NCBI GenBank assembly: GCA_001579985.1
Contig: LRSR01002577.1
Coordinates: 1-25,010 of the forward strand
Direction: 5' to 3'
DNA from: Hypsibius dujardini
Lineage: Eukaryota; Tardigrada; Eutardigrada; Parachela; Hypsibiidae
DNA: 25,010 bases
Each line of letters opens with the position of its first letter. Within the stretch, counting starts at the first letter, position 1. The position numbers and the translations under genes are program-made. Below, in pieces: positions 1-10,275 of the stretch. The notes under the pieces were generated by a model, which saw only the letters and a list, made by a program, of their open reading frames with translations, was not told where the DNA came from and ran no database searches.

Positions 1-3000
1 TTTGTAATACCCTCTCTTGGCTGGAGTAGGTCCTCATTCTGTGCTAACGATCGCACGGATTCCCCGCGGGTTCGCACTGCTCGTTCATGCAAAATGTTGC
101 AGCTTTTCGTACTGGCATTGCAAATTATGCACAAAGGGCCCATCGCGTGGGGTCGTACTTGCAGCTAGTCTGCTACCTTTCTCACACGATGTCAAATGAT
201 TTCCCAGAAGCCTTTTCGATATGATGGCGAGAAACAATCATTCTTTTGTGTTTACTTTGGCAAGAACGGAACTTTCCCCTCCAATCGGCGTGGTTTTTTC
301 CCCGCAATACCTGTCCATATATCAACATTTTATATTAAGCTCTCGGCCTGGAAATCACATCTGCGGTTTCAGAAAAAAATACGGAAGAAATGACTTCCCG
401 CGCCACTTTATGTGGTATGTACCGGGGCTGATTGATTGATGCATTAGAAAGTTTTAAGTTATCCCAACCAATATTTTCCAGAACGCAGACTCATTTTTAA
501 AATTTACTAAAGAACTTCAGTAACAATTTTCCGATTAAGAGGAACATCGTAAAAAATTTAATCGAAAAAGAGAGCAGTGGCGCACCAATACGGTCTCAAT
601 TCTGATTATTGCTGCAGCGCTGTTTCGGCTTTTTTCCCGGACTTGTTTACCAGTATTTTCTCTTCCACTCGCAGCAATGTGTCAAATTGAATCTCGATTT
701 ATTTTTAGGTTTAACTAAAGGATTTTAGTAAATTAGTTTGAATAGAACACGATTTTCACTTGTTAAATCATCGATCAGACGGCTTTAACTCCAGATCTCT
801 TCATAATGGTTTGCATCATGCATGAGCTTAGTCCTGGTGGTTTTCCCGAGTAATATATGCATGGCCTACCAAAGTAAAAACGGCAAAAACAGTTCGATGA
901 AAAAAAACACACATAAAAGAAAGCTGCCATGGACATCGGGCAAAGTAGTACGTGTACATTAGGAACTGAAATTGCTGTAAGTTGCCCTGGCAAAAAAATA
1001 ACATTTATTCGAACCTTAATTGAAATCCTTTATGGTTCTCGAAACGGTACCACGGTATCTTACAATTTAGCAGTCTATCTTTTTGTTCATACCAAAATGA
1101 ATCCATAATTGCATTCCAAAATTGGATGCAAAAACAGTTTTAATTCTGGACTGAGCCGCACTTGGTTGACCTATGATCAGTCTTACCCAAATGCTCCCTC
1201 CTTGATAAAAAATTGATTAGGTATCACTTGGCATAACCAATCTGCCCCAGGGGTGAGAACAAAATGGAAAGAAGCATTCGTCCGGTAACTGAACCGCTGC
1301 CCTTCTAACTTGAGGCAGAGCTCATACCGCGGAGCTAACGAACTCACAATAAATGAAGGAATAAAATTCCCAATCAGGGAGGTACTTTGACTACCAAAAC
1401 GGCTGACCAATGGTCAATTGGCACTGTACTCGTTCTTTATCAACACTGCAAGTATTTTTAAACTCTGTGCTTGATAAAACTATTGAAATCGATAAGATTT
1501 TCTCCATTTCTGGACTTTTCAAACTTACTCTGGGAAAACTTCAAAGTCCCAATAAAATTGGTGTCAGAAATGATACTCCGTTTGGTAATCTTTTTACTTC
1601 AGGGACTAAAAAGGGTTACAAGCTGCTTTGTTACGCAATATGGAACGGTATTTAAGACAGTAAATGTTACCGTATTTTGGATAGTGTTTTTTGAGAGGGT
1701 TGCATCTCTGTTGAATAACACCGTCAAATCGATTGCCTGTCTTGGCCCAGTCCAGTAACATTAGTTCACACAGAGGCAGTCATGCTTCTAGGGGTGTGTA
1801 TACGCACTAGAAGCTTGGGGAATTTCACGGTTCTAGGAAAGGGTACTATGTAGTACATGAATGAGGTACCCAGTTAAGTGTCCTTTTGTGAGAAGGGAGG
1901 GATATTAAATTTTCATGCATTCCATGGCCCCCAAACGTCGAAAAATGACACTATTGTGTTGCGTATGTGTGATCGACAAACTCCGCTGGTTGAGTGATTC
2001 AATTTTGCAAGACGGTGAGACGCACCACTTCCAACAATAAAAACATGATATCGCAGTTATCAAATATGCTTGAGAATGCTTGCAACGGGAATATCGTGTG
2101 TTGTAAGTAACAAGAATCCATTTGGCCGACTGACAAGGAGAAAACCACCGGATATCGATCGTATAAGCACTACAAGTACCAATGAGATTATCTTACGAGG
2201 AAAATTACTCACTCAAAATTAAAGAGAAATTTCTTGTATACCGGTGCATTGAGACCTTTTCAATTGGTTTGCTCACGTGAGACGTGCCGTGGATATTGAC
2301 GCAGGTTCGAATAATTAAGTTATAAAAGCTATTCGGCAGATGCAAAAGACGACATAATTAGACGTGGTAGCTGTAGTAGGCGGAACCCGACCTATTTCAG
2401 GCCACACTACCTTGTTCTTATCTACCGTATTCCCCTATTCAGTGAATGACGTAAATGGGAAAATATCCGGTTTGAAAACTCTTTTCGAATCAATTTTATG
2501 TACAGAAAAATATTTTGGGTTTAGTGGACGGACGAAGCTTGGTAGCCAAGACCTCAGGGAATCGGAAACAATTGTGGGTATTATGTCTGAATTGGCCCGT
2601 TTACAGCATACATGTAACTCCGTAAAGTATCCTTTAAGTTTTTTCTGTTAACACCAATAGATTGCAAGTTAAATTTTGAACCGAAGAATGTCCAAAAACG
2701 TGCTCTCAATTATTTGGCAAAGTAGACAGTGCTTGGCATTGCTAGTGGATCGGAATAGGTTCCCAGCTTTGAAATTCTACCGAAAAAACGTTTTCATATT
2801 TTGACAGATGAAATTAATTTTGAAAATTATCATAATATAGCTCTATCGATAAAATATAAAGCGGAGACATTCTAGATTCCTTCTCTGAAAATCTTCTCAA
2901 GTCATGGTTTGAAAATATTGGACATATATAGTCCAAAGCGTGACGAAGTGGTGTTTGGCACTGTCTGCTACATCTGTCGTTCCCGTGCGAGCAGATTGCA

Positions 3001-3900
3001 TTGCATACAGGTTGCATGGTGCACTACCTATCCTTTGGATGGGGAACTACAATGATGATAAACAACATATCGCGTGGGTCGCACGCGTCTCAAGGGAGAG
3101 GGTCGTTGTTACAGCCCTCACCTGCTGGGTCGTCGTTGCTGTAATCATTTTAATCAGCTAAACATTTTCTGCATGACAATAACAGTATGACGCTCGACCC
3201 CGGTAGGCAGTTCTGATTAATTTAGATTAGTAATTTCATGTTAATCCCATGGCATTCTGCGTAGACATGTATCGCACAGATGGGGCGAACTGGAACGCTG
3301 AAGATATACAGGTAAAATGTCAAAAGGTGATGAAATGTGAAAGGCTAAACGGATCAGTTACAGACGTCTGCAGACCAGTGGCAAACTGAAGAGGGTTGCG
3401 GACCGATACCGAACTTTTACCAGTCCGTTTAACTTTTTGTTACTCTACACCGGCTCGGTCAGGATCTCACTCAGAGTCTATATATTAGCCCCATAACGAC
3501 ACGTACCCTCCCGCTCCGACTATGCACCACCCACCCACTCTTTCACTGGTACAACGGTCCAACACTCAAATTCTATTTGCACTTATCATTGACTAGGTGG
3601 TGCACGTTACTAATAACCTGTTCTTAACTCAATAGTCACAACACAGTCAGTGACTCGTTTAGAGTCCCTATAAGTCGGAACCAGGACCCCTTATGGTGGG
3701 GCCAAGGGGTTAGTAAAGGGGGAAAATACTTTATTTTGAACATTAAACCCAGAATGCGGCCTTTTGTTCTTGCAATTGATCATTTGAAACTTATAAGGGA
3801 TCTGATTTCCAGGGGCTCCGCGGGATTTTATACAAAAGGTTAGAAAAATCACGTTTCCAACTTACAGTTTCGCACATACTGCTATTGCATGGTCCCCAAC
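1..3900. other. Non-coding region, no gene recognised
   Basis: Both strands hold only short open frames (under about 110 codons) without recognisable motifs, and they overlap each other in different frames. I found no chain of exons with compatible phases matching a known family, no tRNA box pattern and no clear transposon protein. The stretch at about 3360-3720 has a different texture (richer in C, short direct words such as 'cagac'), which could be old repeat sequence, but I could not identify it. A distal exon of a gene lying left of the window cannot be excluded. Confidence 0.55.
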
Positions 3901-3940
3901 TTATGGTGTGCTCGGTTGTACAAGCGCGGAACATAATTTT

Positions 3941-3956
3941 GTGTGTGTGTGTGTAG
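3941..3956. repeat. Short GT dinucleotide tract
   Basis: A run of GT units within 'ttttgtgtgtgtgtgtgtag', directly before the inverted repeat at 3976-4074. It is an ordinary microsatellite. Confidence 0.85.
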
Positions 3957-3975
3957 TGCAAGATCCACGTGCGTT

Positions 3976-4074
3976 ACACATGTGGCAGCAATTTTTCCTG
4001 GACCAAGTGCGAGCCACGACGCCAGCAAAATCAGGTGGCTCGATATCGGTCCGGACAAAATTGCCACATGTTGT
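3976..4074. repeat. Imperfect inverted repeat, about 40-bp arms
   Basis: The left arm (3976-4017, from 'acacatgtggca' to 'gagccac') reads as an imperfect reverse complement of the right arm (4035-4074, from 'gtggctcg' to 'ccacatgttgt'), with a 17-nt spacer. By eye the arms match at about 80 percent, with a 2-nt indel and a divergent patch near the inner end. The similarity makes both strands encode similar short peptides here, which explains the overlapping open frames. It may be a decayed foldback or MITE remnant, or a transcribed hairpin. No target-site duplication was found. Confidence 0.7.
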
Positions 4075-4459
4075 ATGAGTGCAACGCAGCAAGAACGCCA
4101 GTGCACGGAATACATGTACCGGTACTGTGTCTTTGTGTGAAGGCACTATACAATGCCTCCTCCCCAGGGTCGGGCAAACTTTGACCGGTTAAAGCGGCAG
4201 CTTTCCCATGCTATCAGCCGGTCAAAATAGTTTACGAGAACATTTACTCGACTATTACAGACAAAAATCTGACATGGGATGGAGCCAGACACTCAGCCAA
4301 TAAAAAAAGCTTCGGTAGATTGAAGATGTCGAACACCAGACAAGCCAGTTAACATCATCATATATCTCTATAAAAACAATAACATTTCCCTTACATCGGT
4401 TACTTGTATGTTGCAAGCTCTTTAATTGTATATCCGTTGCTGCAACGTTCCTCTCAATT

Positions 4460-4491
4460 TTTTTTGCCAAGCAGCACTGCTTGGCAAAAAA
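4460..4491. repeat. Perfect 15-bp stem hairpin
   Basis: The arms 4460-4474 (T-run then 'gccaagcag') and 4477-4491 ('ctgcttggc' then A-run) are exactly complementary with only 2 nt between them. In RNA this folds as a tight stem-loop with a U-run on one side. It lies about 130 bp upstream of the first nuclear-receptor start codon. It could be a small element, a promoter palindrome or chance; nothing shows transcription. Confidence 0.75.
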
Positions 4492-4618
4492 TTATTATTT
4501 ATATATTAAGCTACCTGTCAACTGCAAACCAGTCCTATGTCTGCAAACCAGCTGACTATATTCTGTGCCTGCTGACTAAAAGCCGGTGTACCTACATCTA
4601 TAGCGGTGACGGTGAGGC

Positions 4619-6485
4619 ATGGAGTCGGCCCTGTGCAAGGTGCTTGGCATCCCGGCGGAAAAGGGAGAATCCGACCGCACCCTTCATCCTCAATGCCAGC
4701 AGCAGCGAAACGCACCGCGAATTGTAGCCTTCCAAATCGGCTATGCAAACATGATGGACAAATACGCCGCTCGCATAGTTCAAACGGTCCAGTCGGTCGA
4801 GCTCGCGGTGGACAAAGTGTTTGGCGATCAAATACAGGCCTGGAAAAGTCGCATGGACTCCGCCCAATCCCACAAGAAACCCAAGGTGTGGCCAGTTTTT
4901 TCAGTTTTTATTGTTGTGCGAGACCGTCCGGCCCCTTCCTAGTCGTCCGTTTTCCGGCATAAAATCAGTCAGTGCTCATCATCAATTTTTGTATACTATG
5001 ATGTAAATTTCTTTTAAACCTTTCCATCTAGTATTGAAGTTGAAACCGATTTGGGATCATACAAACATCTTGCAGTTATATTCCGAGGTACACATACAGC
5101 GAGCTCCAGACTTCTCGATCTCCAAAAAAATATTTCTCTGGTGCCAATAAATTAAAATTACATTTGGGATGGCAACAGATTAAGTCAAATTTAGTTCGAT
5201 ATATGCGCTGCGTGCTCCGCTGTAATTTTAGGCCAGTAGAAGGGCTGACTATAGGAAGAGGACGGACTCCGTGCATATTGATGGCGACGGGATGGATAAT
5301 GAGAAATATGTAACAATTTATCATGGTGAAACATATTCTAAAGAGGTTGTTTCAAACACTTGAATAAAGAAAAAATTTTTATTAATTGCGTTAGGAAATA
5401 AGACCAGATGCTTCTTCATTGACCGTGGACAACGATGGTCTCGAGCTCCGGCACTTCACGAGCGATAGTCTTGCGCGGCAGCTTAAGTTTGCAGCTCTGC
5501 TACCTGGACTCGAAGACTTTGACGAACTCACAAAAAGCAATGTTGCTGTTGGATGGAAATGGTTAGCATTTTTCTTGGTAAGTTCCCTCCGTATCAGTAC
5601 TCCGGCAGACTTTACCATATTAATTAATTACCACGACAGTTGTTAATTTCGGTGGAATATGCATTGCAGATTCATATGTCACCTTACGCTACAGAAAAGG
5701 AAACTTTCCTCATGATCGGACCGAGCCTGGAGCACCGCTTGTCCAGTAAATGGTTGAGGCAAATAGCAGAACCTGAACTGCTGTCTTATTTTTACTCGGT
5801 TTTCGTGAAATTCCGAGACATTGGGTTAAATCAGGTTCGTGGAGAGATTCGAGTTCTAATGATCTACGCCCATCCGACAGCTCAATTCAATCGTCGAAGT
5901 GATTTGATTTTTCAGACGGAGACCTATCTCTTTCTCATCGTAACATTGCTTGAACCAGGTACGTAATTTGACTGCAAATTATTTTGCTTCAGTACTTATC
6001 TTTTAGATTTTATTTGATTCGGTGAAAAAAAATGATTCGGTTATCGTTTATTATATATAATATTTTGCTTTTCTTTAAATTTATTTTATGCAGACTGTTA
6101 CTTATGTTTAGTAAAAGCGTCGACTGGAGGTGCTAGCGCAGGATTGAGCGGGAAGAAGACAAAGAGCGAGGTGCTGTATCGGCATTATGCTGATGTGTTT
6201 TTCTACGCTCTCAAGAGTCGGGCATTGGGTTCCGCTGAATCAGCCGTAGTGTGCCGAAAGTTGACAGAAATTCGCGAATCCTCAATCCGATCACTTCGCC
6301 GCATTCATCGACATTATTTGAGGAACCTGTTCAATGGGAGCATCCCCTATCGAGCAATTTCAAGCCAGGGACCTGTTACGGTTCATGATGCTCTGACGTC
6401 TAGCATATACTCGGACGATCTAGCAAACAATTTGGATGCCGTTAATGCCTCATGTCCACTGACCTTCAACTCAAATCTCTTTTGA
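4619..6485 (+). CDS. Nuclear-receptor ligand-binding-domain protein without DNA-binding domain (copy 1, intact)
   Basis: Five exons: 4619-4885, 5395-5577, 5670-5834, 5916-5958 and 6142-6485. They total 1002 nt (333 aa), and all introns are GT-AG. The ligand-binding fold is recognised from the helix 3-5 signature 'LPGLEDFDELTKSNVAVGWK' followed by W-L in exon 2, from 'ETYLFLIVTLLEPG' in exon 4 (the helix 7-8 region, ending in E/DP as in HNF4-type receptors), and from 'CRKLTEIRESSIRSLRRIH' in exon 5 (helix 10-11). The first 89 residues contain no C4 zinc-finger pairs, so this is an LBD-only product, formally like the NR0B group, though I do not claim orthology. I see no clear AF-2 acidic helix at the C-terminus. 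An in-frame TGA sits just upstream of the chosen ATG. Upstream exons carrying a DBD are possible but none was seen. Ligand and targets are unknown. Confidence 0.75.
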
Positions 6486-7158
6486 ATGCAGCTACTCTTA
6501 AAGAAGTATATCTGCCAGCGTCTTCTGGCTTCCACTTACTATTTTGTGGCTTTTTTGTTTATTAAATACTTAATATCATGAGGATCCAATAACAACTGTT
6601 TGAACAGTAGCGTACTTACCTAACAATGCCCGCCGTGATAGTAAGTAATATATCCAACCTGAACAAACTTGGATCTTGATGAAGATGGTTACTCGGCACG
6701 TATATATATATATACTTTCATCGATCAACTTATCGGCAATATTTTTGCGTCGTGGTACAAAGAACAAACTTTCCCTGATCATTTTGCAACTTGCGCACTA
6801 TCCGACGTGTCAGTTGTCATAAGTCCATGGCGCTTGAATATTTTACCCCTGGCATATAGCATCATTTTTTTGACAACCTTCGAAGTTGGGTCCCCGGCTG
6901 GACTGCTTATTTTTATGCAAAGTTAGAAGGTAACATATTATTTGCATTGTGAAGGTCGTATCTAATTTCCATCTGCAATTCTCCCGGCAAGTGAACAAAA
7001 GCCAGCATCTGAGCGGTTTCCAGAACCAAAAAACAGTTCCTAAACTGATACCGTGTGGAAATTTCTTACCGGCAAAACTGCAATCATTAGTCTATGTGTA
7101 ATCGAAAATAGTTTGACGGAATCGAGGAGAAATACGCAACTGATGCTAAAATGCAAGC
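6486..7158. other. Spacer between the two receptor copies
   Basis: AT-rich sequence with a possible polyadenylation signal for copy 1 (ATTAAA at 6561-6566) and a short TA microsatellite near 6700-6713. An open frame at about 6669-6926 has no recognisable motif. The promoter of the second copy presumably lies here, but no specific element can be named. Confidence 0.5.
6561..6566 (+). terminator. Possible polyadenylation signal ATTAAA
   Basis: The common variant hexamer lies 76 nt after the stop codon of receptor copy 1. The cleavage site cannot be seen from sequence. Confidence 0.4.
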
Positions 7159-8794
7159 ATGGACCCATTTATAAAGCAGGAATATCACTACTATAAACCA
7201 TCCGTTCACAATACAATTGAGCAACAACAGCACTATTTTCCGGAACAGATGTACGAACTGGTCGAAAAGGAAGAGAAATCTATTCTGCATGGCCAGGGTT
7301 ATCATGGCCATCATCATTATTGGACTCCCGAACGCAGTGTTCTGAGTTTCCGTCAGGATTATCTTGACGTGATGGACAACTACGCCTACCGGATGGGTCG
7401 AACGGTTCAGTCCGTGGAGTACGCGGTAGATAAAGTGTTTGGCAATCAGATTAGAACCTGGAGTGCGTGTATGCATCAGGCGTTACAGCGAGGCGAAGTT
7501 CCGGTACGTTTTATCTTTTTCGTTCTTACGATTCGACATTTTGTTTAATCTGTTTGAATTAATGAATTAATGAAGATTATCCCGTTGTACTTGTGTATAG
7601 TATCAACCAAATATCTCACTGGATACAATGTGGGAAGCTCTACGGTTCTTCACCAGCGACAGTGTGGTTCGTCAGCTGAAATTCGCTGTCAGTCTGCCGG
7701 GGGTCCTCGAGTTGGACATGCTGACTAAGCGCAACATCACGGTCGGATGGAAATGGCTGACCTTCTGGCTTGTTAGTAAACACTTTATTTTGTTAGCTCG
7801 AGGAGAATCTGCTGATTTAACTAAGAAGCATAACAATTTCTGACCCAAATGCCTATTAGATTAGTGTTGCTTAAATATATTTAAAAAGATATTTCAGTGA
7901 CCCAAAAGCGGCTTTTGATTAATTTATAAATAAATTATGCTTACTTAAATAAGCTTCACCAGTGATTAAATTTATTGAATATTTTATTTATATTTAAATA
8001 CAATGTTGTGGATTCACCAATCGCCTTATATTACTGAGCAAGAGACGTTCGTGAAAATTGGCCCGTTGATGGAGTACCATTGGACAAACAAATGGCAGCA
8101 CTCGATAGCGGAGCCGGAACTTCTTCGCTTCTTTCAGCAGTTTTTGAAACAATTCAAAGAAATTGGACTTACACAGGTACGCTGCTACCTTTTCACTCAT
8201 ATTAACCAGTGGAACGGTGTAGTGAAAATATCTTGAAATTTCAGACCGAGCATTACCTACTACTAATTGTGATCATGTTGGAGCCAGGTAATAAATATTA
8301 ACAATTCGAACAACAGCTGGAATCAATGGACTCACCTTCTCATACATGTGTGTACGCGTATTTCTCACTCGTCACAGTCCGAACTATGCGAACCACAGAA
8401 AGTGGGCGACGAACCCAGGGAGAACTCATCCATAAACATTACGGCGACGTGTTGATTCACACCCTCAAACGACGCCGATCCCGTTGAGCTTGCTTCTACG
8501 TGCCGAAAAATAACAGAAATTTTTGGTACTCTCGGACTCCTTAATCGCATTCATCGCTACTACCTCCGCTCCCTGACTGATCGCGCCACACCCTTCCGAG
8601 CCGTGGCAAATGAAAGGACAGTTACGGTTCAGGAAGCCATCAGCTACGGCGATTATAGGGAACCCGTGAAGGAATCTGAAGAGTTCAATTTTTTCTCCCC
8701 GATGACTTTCAATCCTCGCCTTGTAATTAGTACGGGACGAAATTCGGATAGCCGTTTGCCTGATTTTCAGATTGCATCAGAAAATGAAACCTAA
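7159..8794 (+). pseudogene. Nuclear-receptor LBD protein, copy 2, apparently broken
   Basis: Tandem paralogue of the upstream gene with the same five-exon plan: 7159-7503, 7601-7771, about 8012-8176, 8245-8287 and 8378-8794. Exons 3 and 4 have exactly the same lengths as in copy 1 (165 and 43 nt). Shared segments include 'TVQSVE', 'AVDKVFG', 'FTSDS', 'RQLKFA', 'VGWKWL', 'AEPELL', 'CRK' and 'RIH'. The N-terminus differs, being longer and rich in His, Gln and Tyr. Two defects are visible. First, no AG lies between the in-frame TGA at 7976-7978 and the homologous start of exon 3, where copy 1 has 'ttgcag' and this copy has 'ttgtgg'. Second, exon 5 shifts frame near 8476: the upstream frame ends at TGA 8485-8487, and the homologous reading resumes one frame over and runs to the TAA at 8794. 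Alternatives are sequencing or assembly errors, or a shorter product starting at the ATG at 8003. No DBD is visible here either. Confidence 0.7.
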
Positions 8795-8940
8795 CATGTA
8801 AACATATATGCATATGTGATTTGTACTCTATTATAATTGTTCGTAGCAATATACAGTATTGCGCTCAGTTCTTCTGTAATATTCATTCATGGACAAAATG
8901 AAGCGTGGAGATTAGCGTTTTCTGCAGCCGCTCGGGCTTT

Positions 8941-9450
8941 GTAGTGGCGTTGGCAACCCGCAGTTGCAATAACGGTTGTTGTTTATTAAAACCGCGGTTG
9001 CAAGATGTGATATTATGTCCACTGCTATATAACGTTACATTTGGGTCATATTATAATATTGAAATATATTAAAATATGTATGTTATGATTTTGATTTATA
9101 TGTTTTAATAATATTCAAATGAATAATGACGATAATCATTAAAAAAAATTGTATAAAAAAGATAAAGTAATAGGTTTTTTCATTATTAATCAAATAAATA
9201 TAAATACTTTTATTAATAATAATTAATGCGAATAATTAATATATATGATAATAATAATAATTGATAGTAATAATTTATATATAATAATTATTATTGGTAA
9301 TAAACAGTAATAATAATCAATGCTAAATAAATAATATTAATAATTAATGCCAAATCATTTTTTAATACATTTAAATATTGTAATATGCCCAAATATAACA
9401 TTAATTTAGAGTGGACATAACATCCTGCAACTGCGAGTTGCCAACACTAC
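8941..9450. mobile_element. Foldback / MITE-like element with long inverted arms
   Basis: The left arm starts 'gtagtggcgttggcaaccc' at 8941, and the reverse complement of the right end (from 9450) starts 'gtagtgttggcaactcgcag'. The similarity continues inward for over 100 bp through 'ttatgtccact', 'atttgggtcata' and 'ataatatt' against their right-arm counterparts. The left arm carries an extra block of about 33 bp (8969-9001). The core is very AT-rich (TAATAATAA motifs) with no coding capacity, so this is a non-autonomous element. The termini loosely fit the TAGNGNTG pattern of hAT elements, but I see no clean 8-bp target duplication: 'ctttgtag' on the left and 'ccttgtag' on the right differ by one base and overlap the ends. 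It sits about 150 bp 3' of the broken receptor copy. Confidence 0.7.
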
Positions 9451-10275
9451 CTTGTAGCGAGCTTATTAATCTTTGAGAAATTACTACAACAGTGCGGCAC
9501 TGTAAATGAGAAGAATGACGGACGGGTTCACAATAACATCCTGTTGAAATTACGGAAATCCTGTCTGTGTGCCGAACGAGGCAGCCTGTGAGGAGAACGG
9601 CAGATCCTCAGTTACTACAATGAACGGCGAGGTTCCGAGCTCCGGCTGCTGGGGTGTTCAATCGGCCACAATATAACGAGCATTCGTTCCGTTGGTTGGG
9701 GCCCGTCGGTCTGTCGGTTGGGAGAAATTTAGATTTTCCCATATTGGTATGCTGGATGATCCGTGAAGGTAGTTGACCGTTGGTAACGGAATTTAAGCTG
9801 AATGAAATCAGGCCGACCAATGCGCTGTTTGAACATAACTGTTCCGTTGTTTGTGATTGTGATCCACCGGTTTCTTGTTAGTTGATTCGCTAAACACTGC
9901 CAGCCAGATGGCCGTATTATAGCGCTACCCGAGTTAAGCCATTTATCTCAGTCAGTGCATGGCTTCAGAGCGTTTGCGCACTGATCGAACTGAAAAGCTT
10001 GAAGTGGATGGTGCTTTAATATGGCCATGTGTTTACTATGTTCTGTAATCTTTTATCCTTTTTTTAACCATCTGTATTCTAGTACCTTTAAAACCATGGA
10101 TTTCTGTCGTTAATTTAACGTTACACTGTGATTACTGCGTTTCTTTTTCACTTGAATACCGTCCAGTAATTATTGTGCGAGGAAGCGGAGCCGTCAAGCA
10201 CGGACAGAAGAAATTTCGAAATTTCGTCTGCTGGTTGTTGTGGTTAAATCAACCAATCAACTGTAAGGCAGGATT
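9451..10275. other. Intergenic region upstream of LENG1
   Basis: No supported gene. Short open frames on both strands lack motifs. The final 100 bp before the LENG1 start presumably hold its promoter and 5' UTR. The words 'gaaatttcgaaatttcg' at about 10210-10226 form a small palindrome. No TATA or other element can be assigned with confidence. Confidence 0.5.

Noticed and set aside
1410-1758. Two overlapping 80-95-codon frames on the plus strand
   Set aside because: They overlap in different frames with no domain and no codon bias; most likely chance.
2296-2325. tRNA B-box-like 'ggttcgaata'
   Set aside because: There is no matching A box, acceptor stem or cloverleaf around it.
2364-2651. 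95-codon open frame
   Set aside because: No motif, no neighbouring exons in phase, and it starts with a non-ATG codon. Its length is unremarkable for AT-moderate DNA.
3882-4184. Four overlapping open frames on both strands
   Set aside because: They are produced by the inverted repeat and a GT tract; similar peptides arise on both strands because of the symmetry.
6669-6926. 85-codon frame between the receptor copies
   Set aside because: No receptor similarity and no motif; it includes a TA microsatellite.
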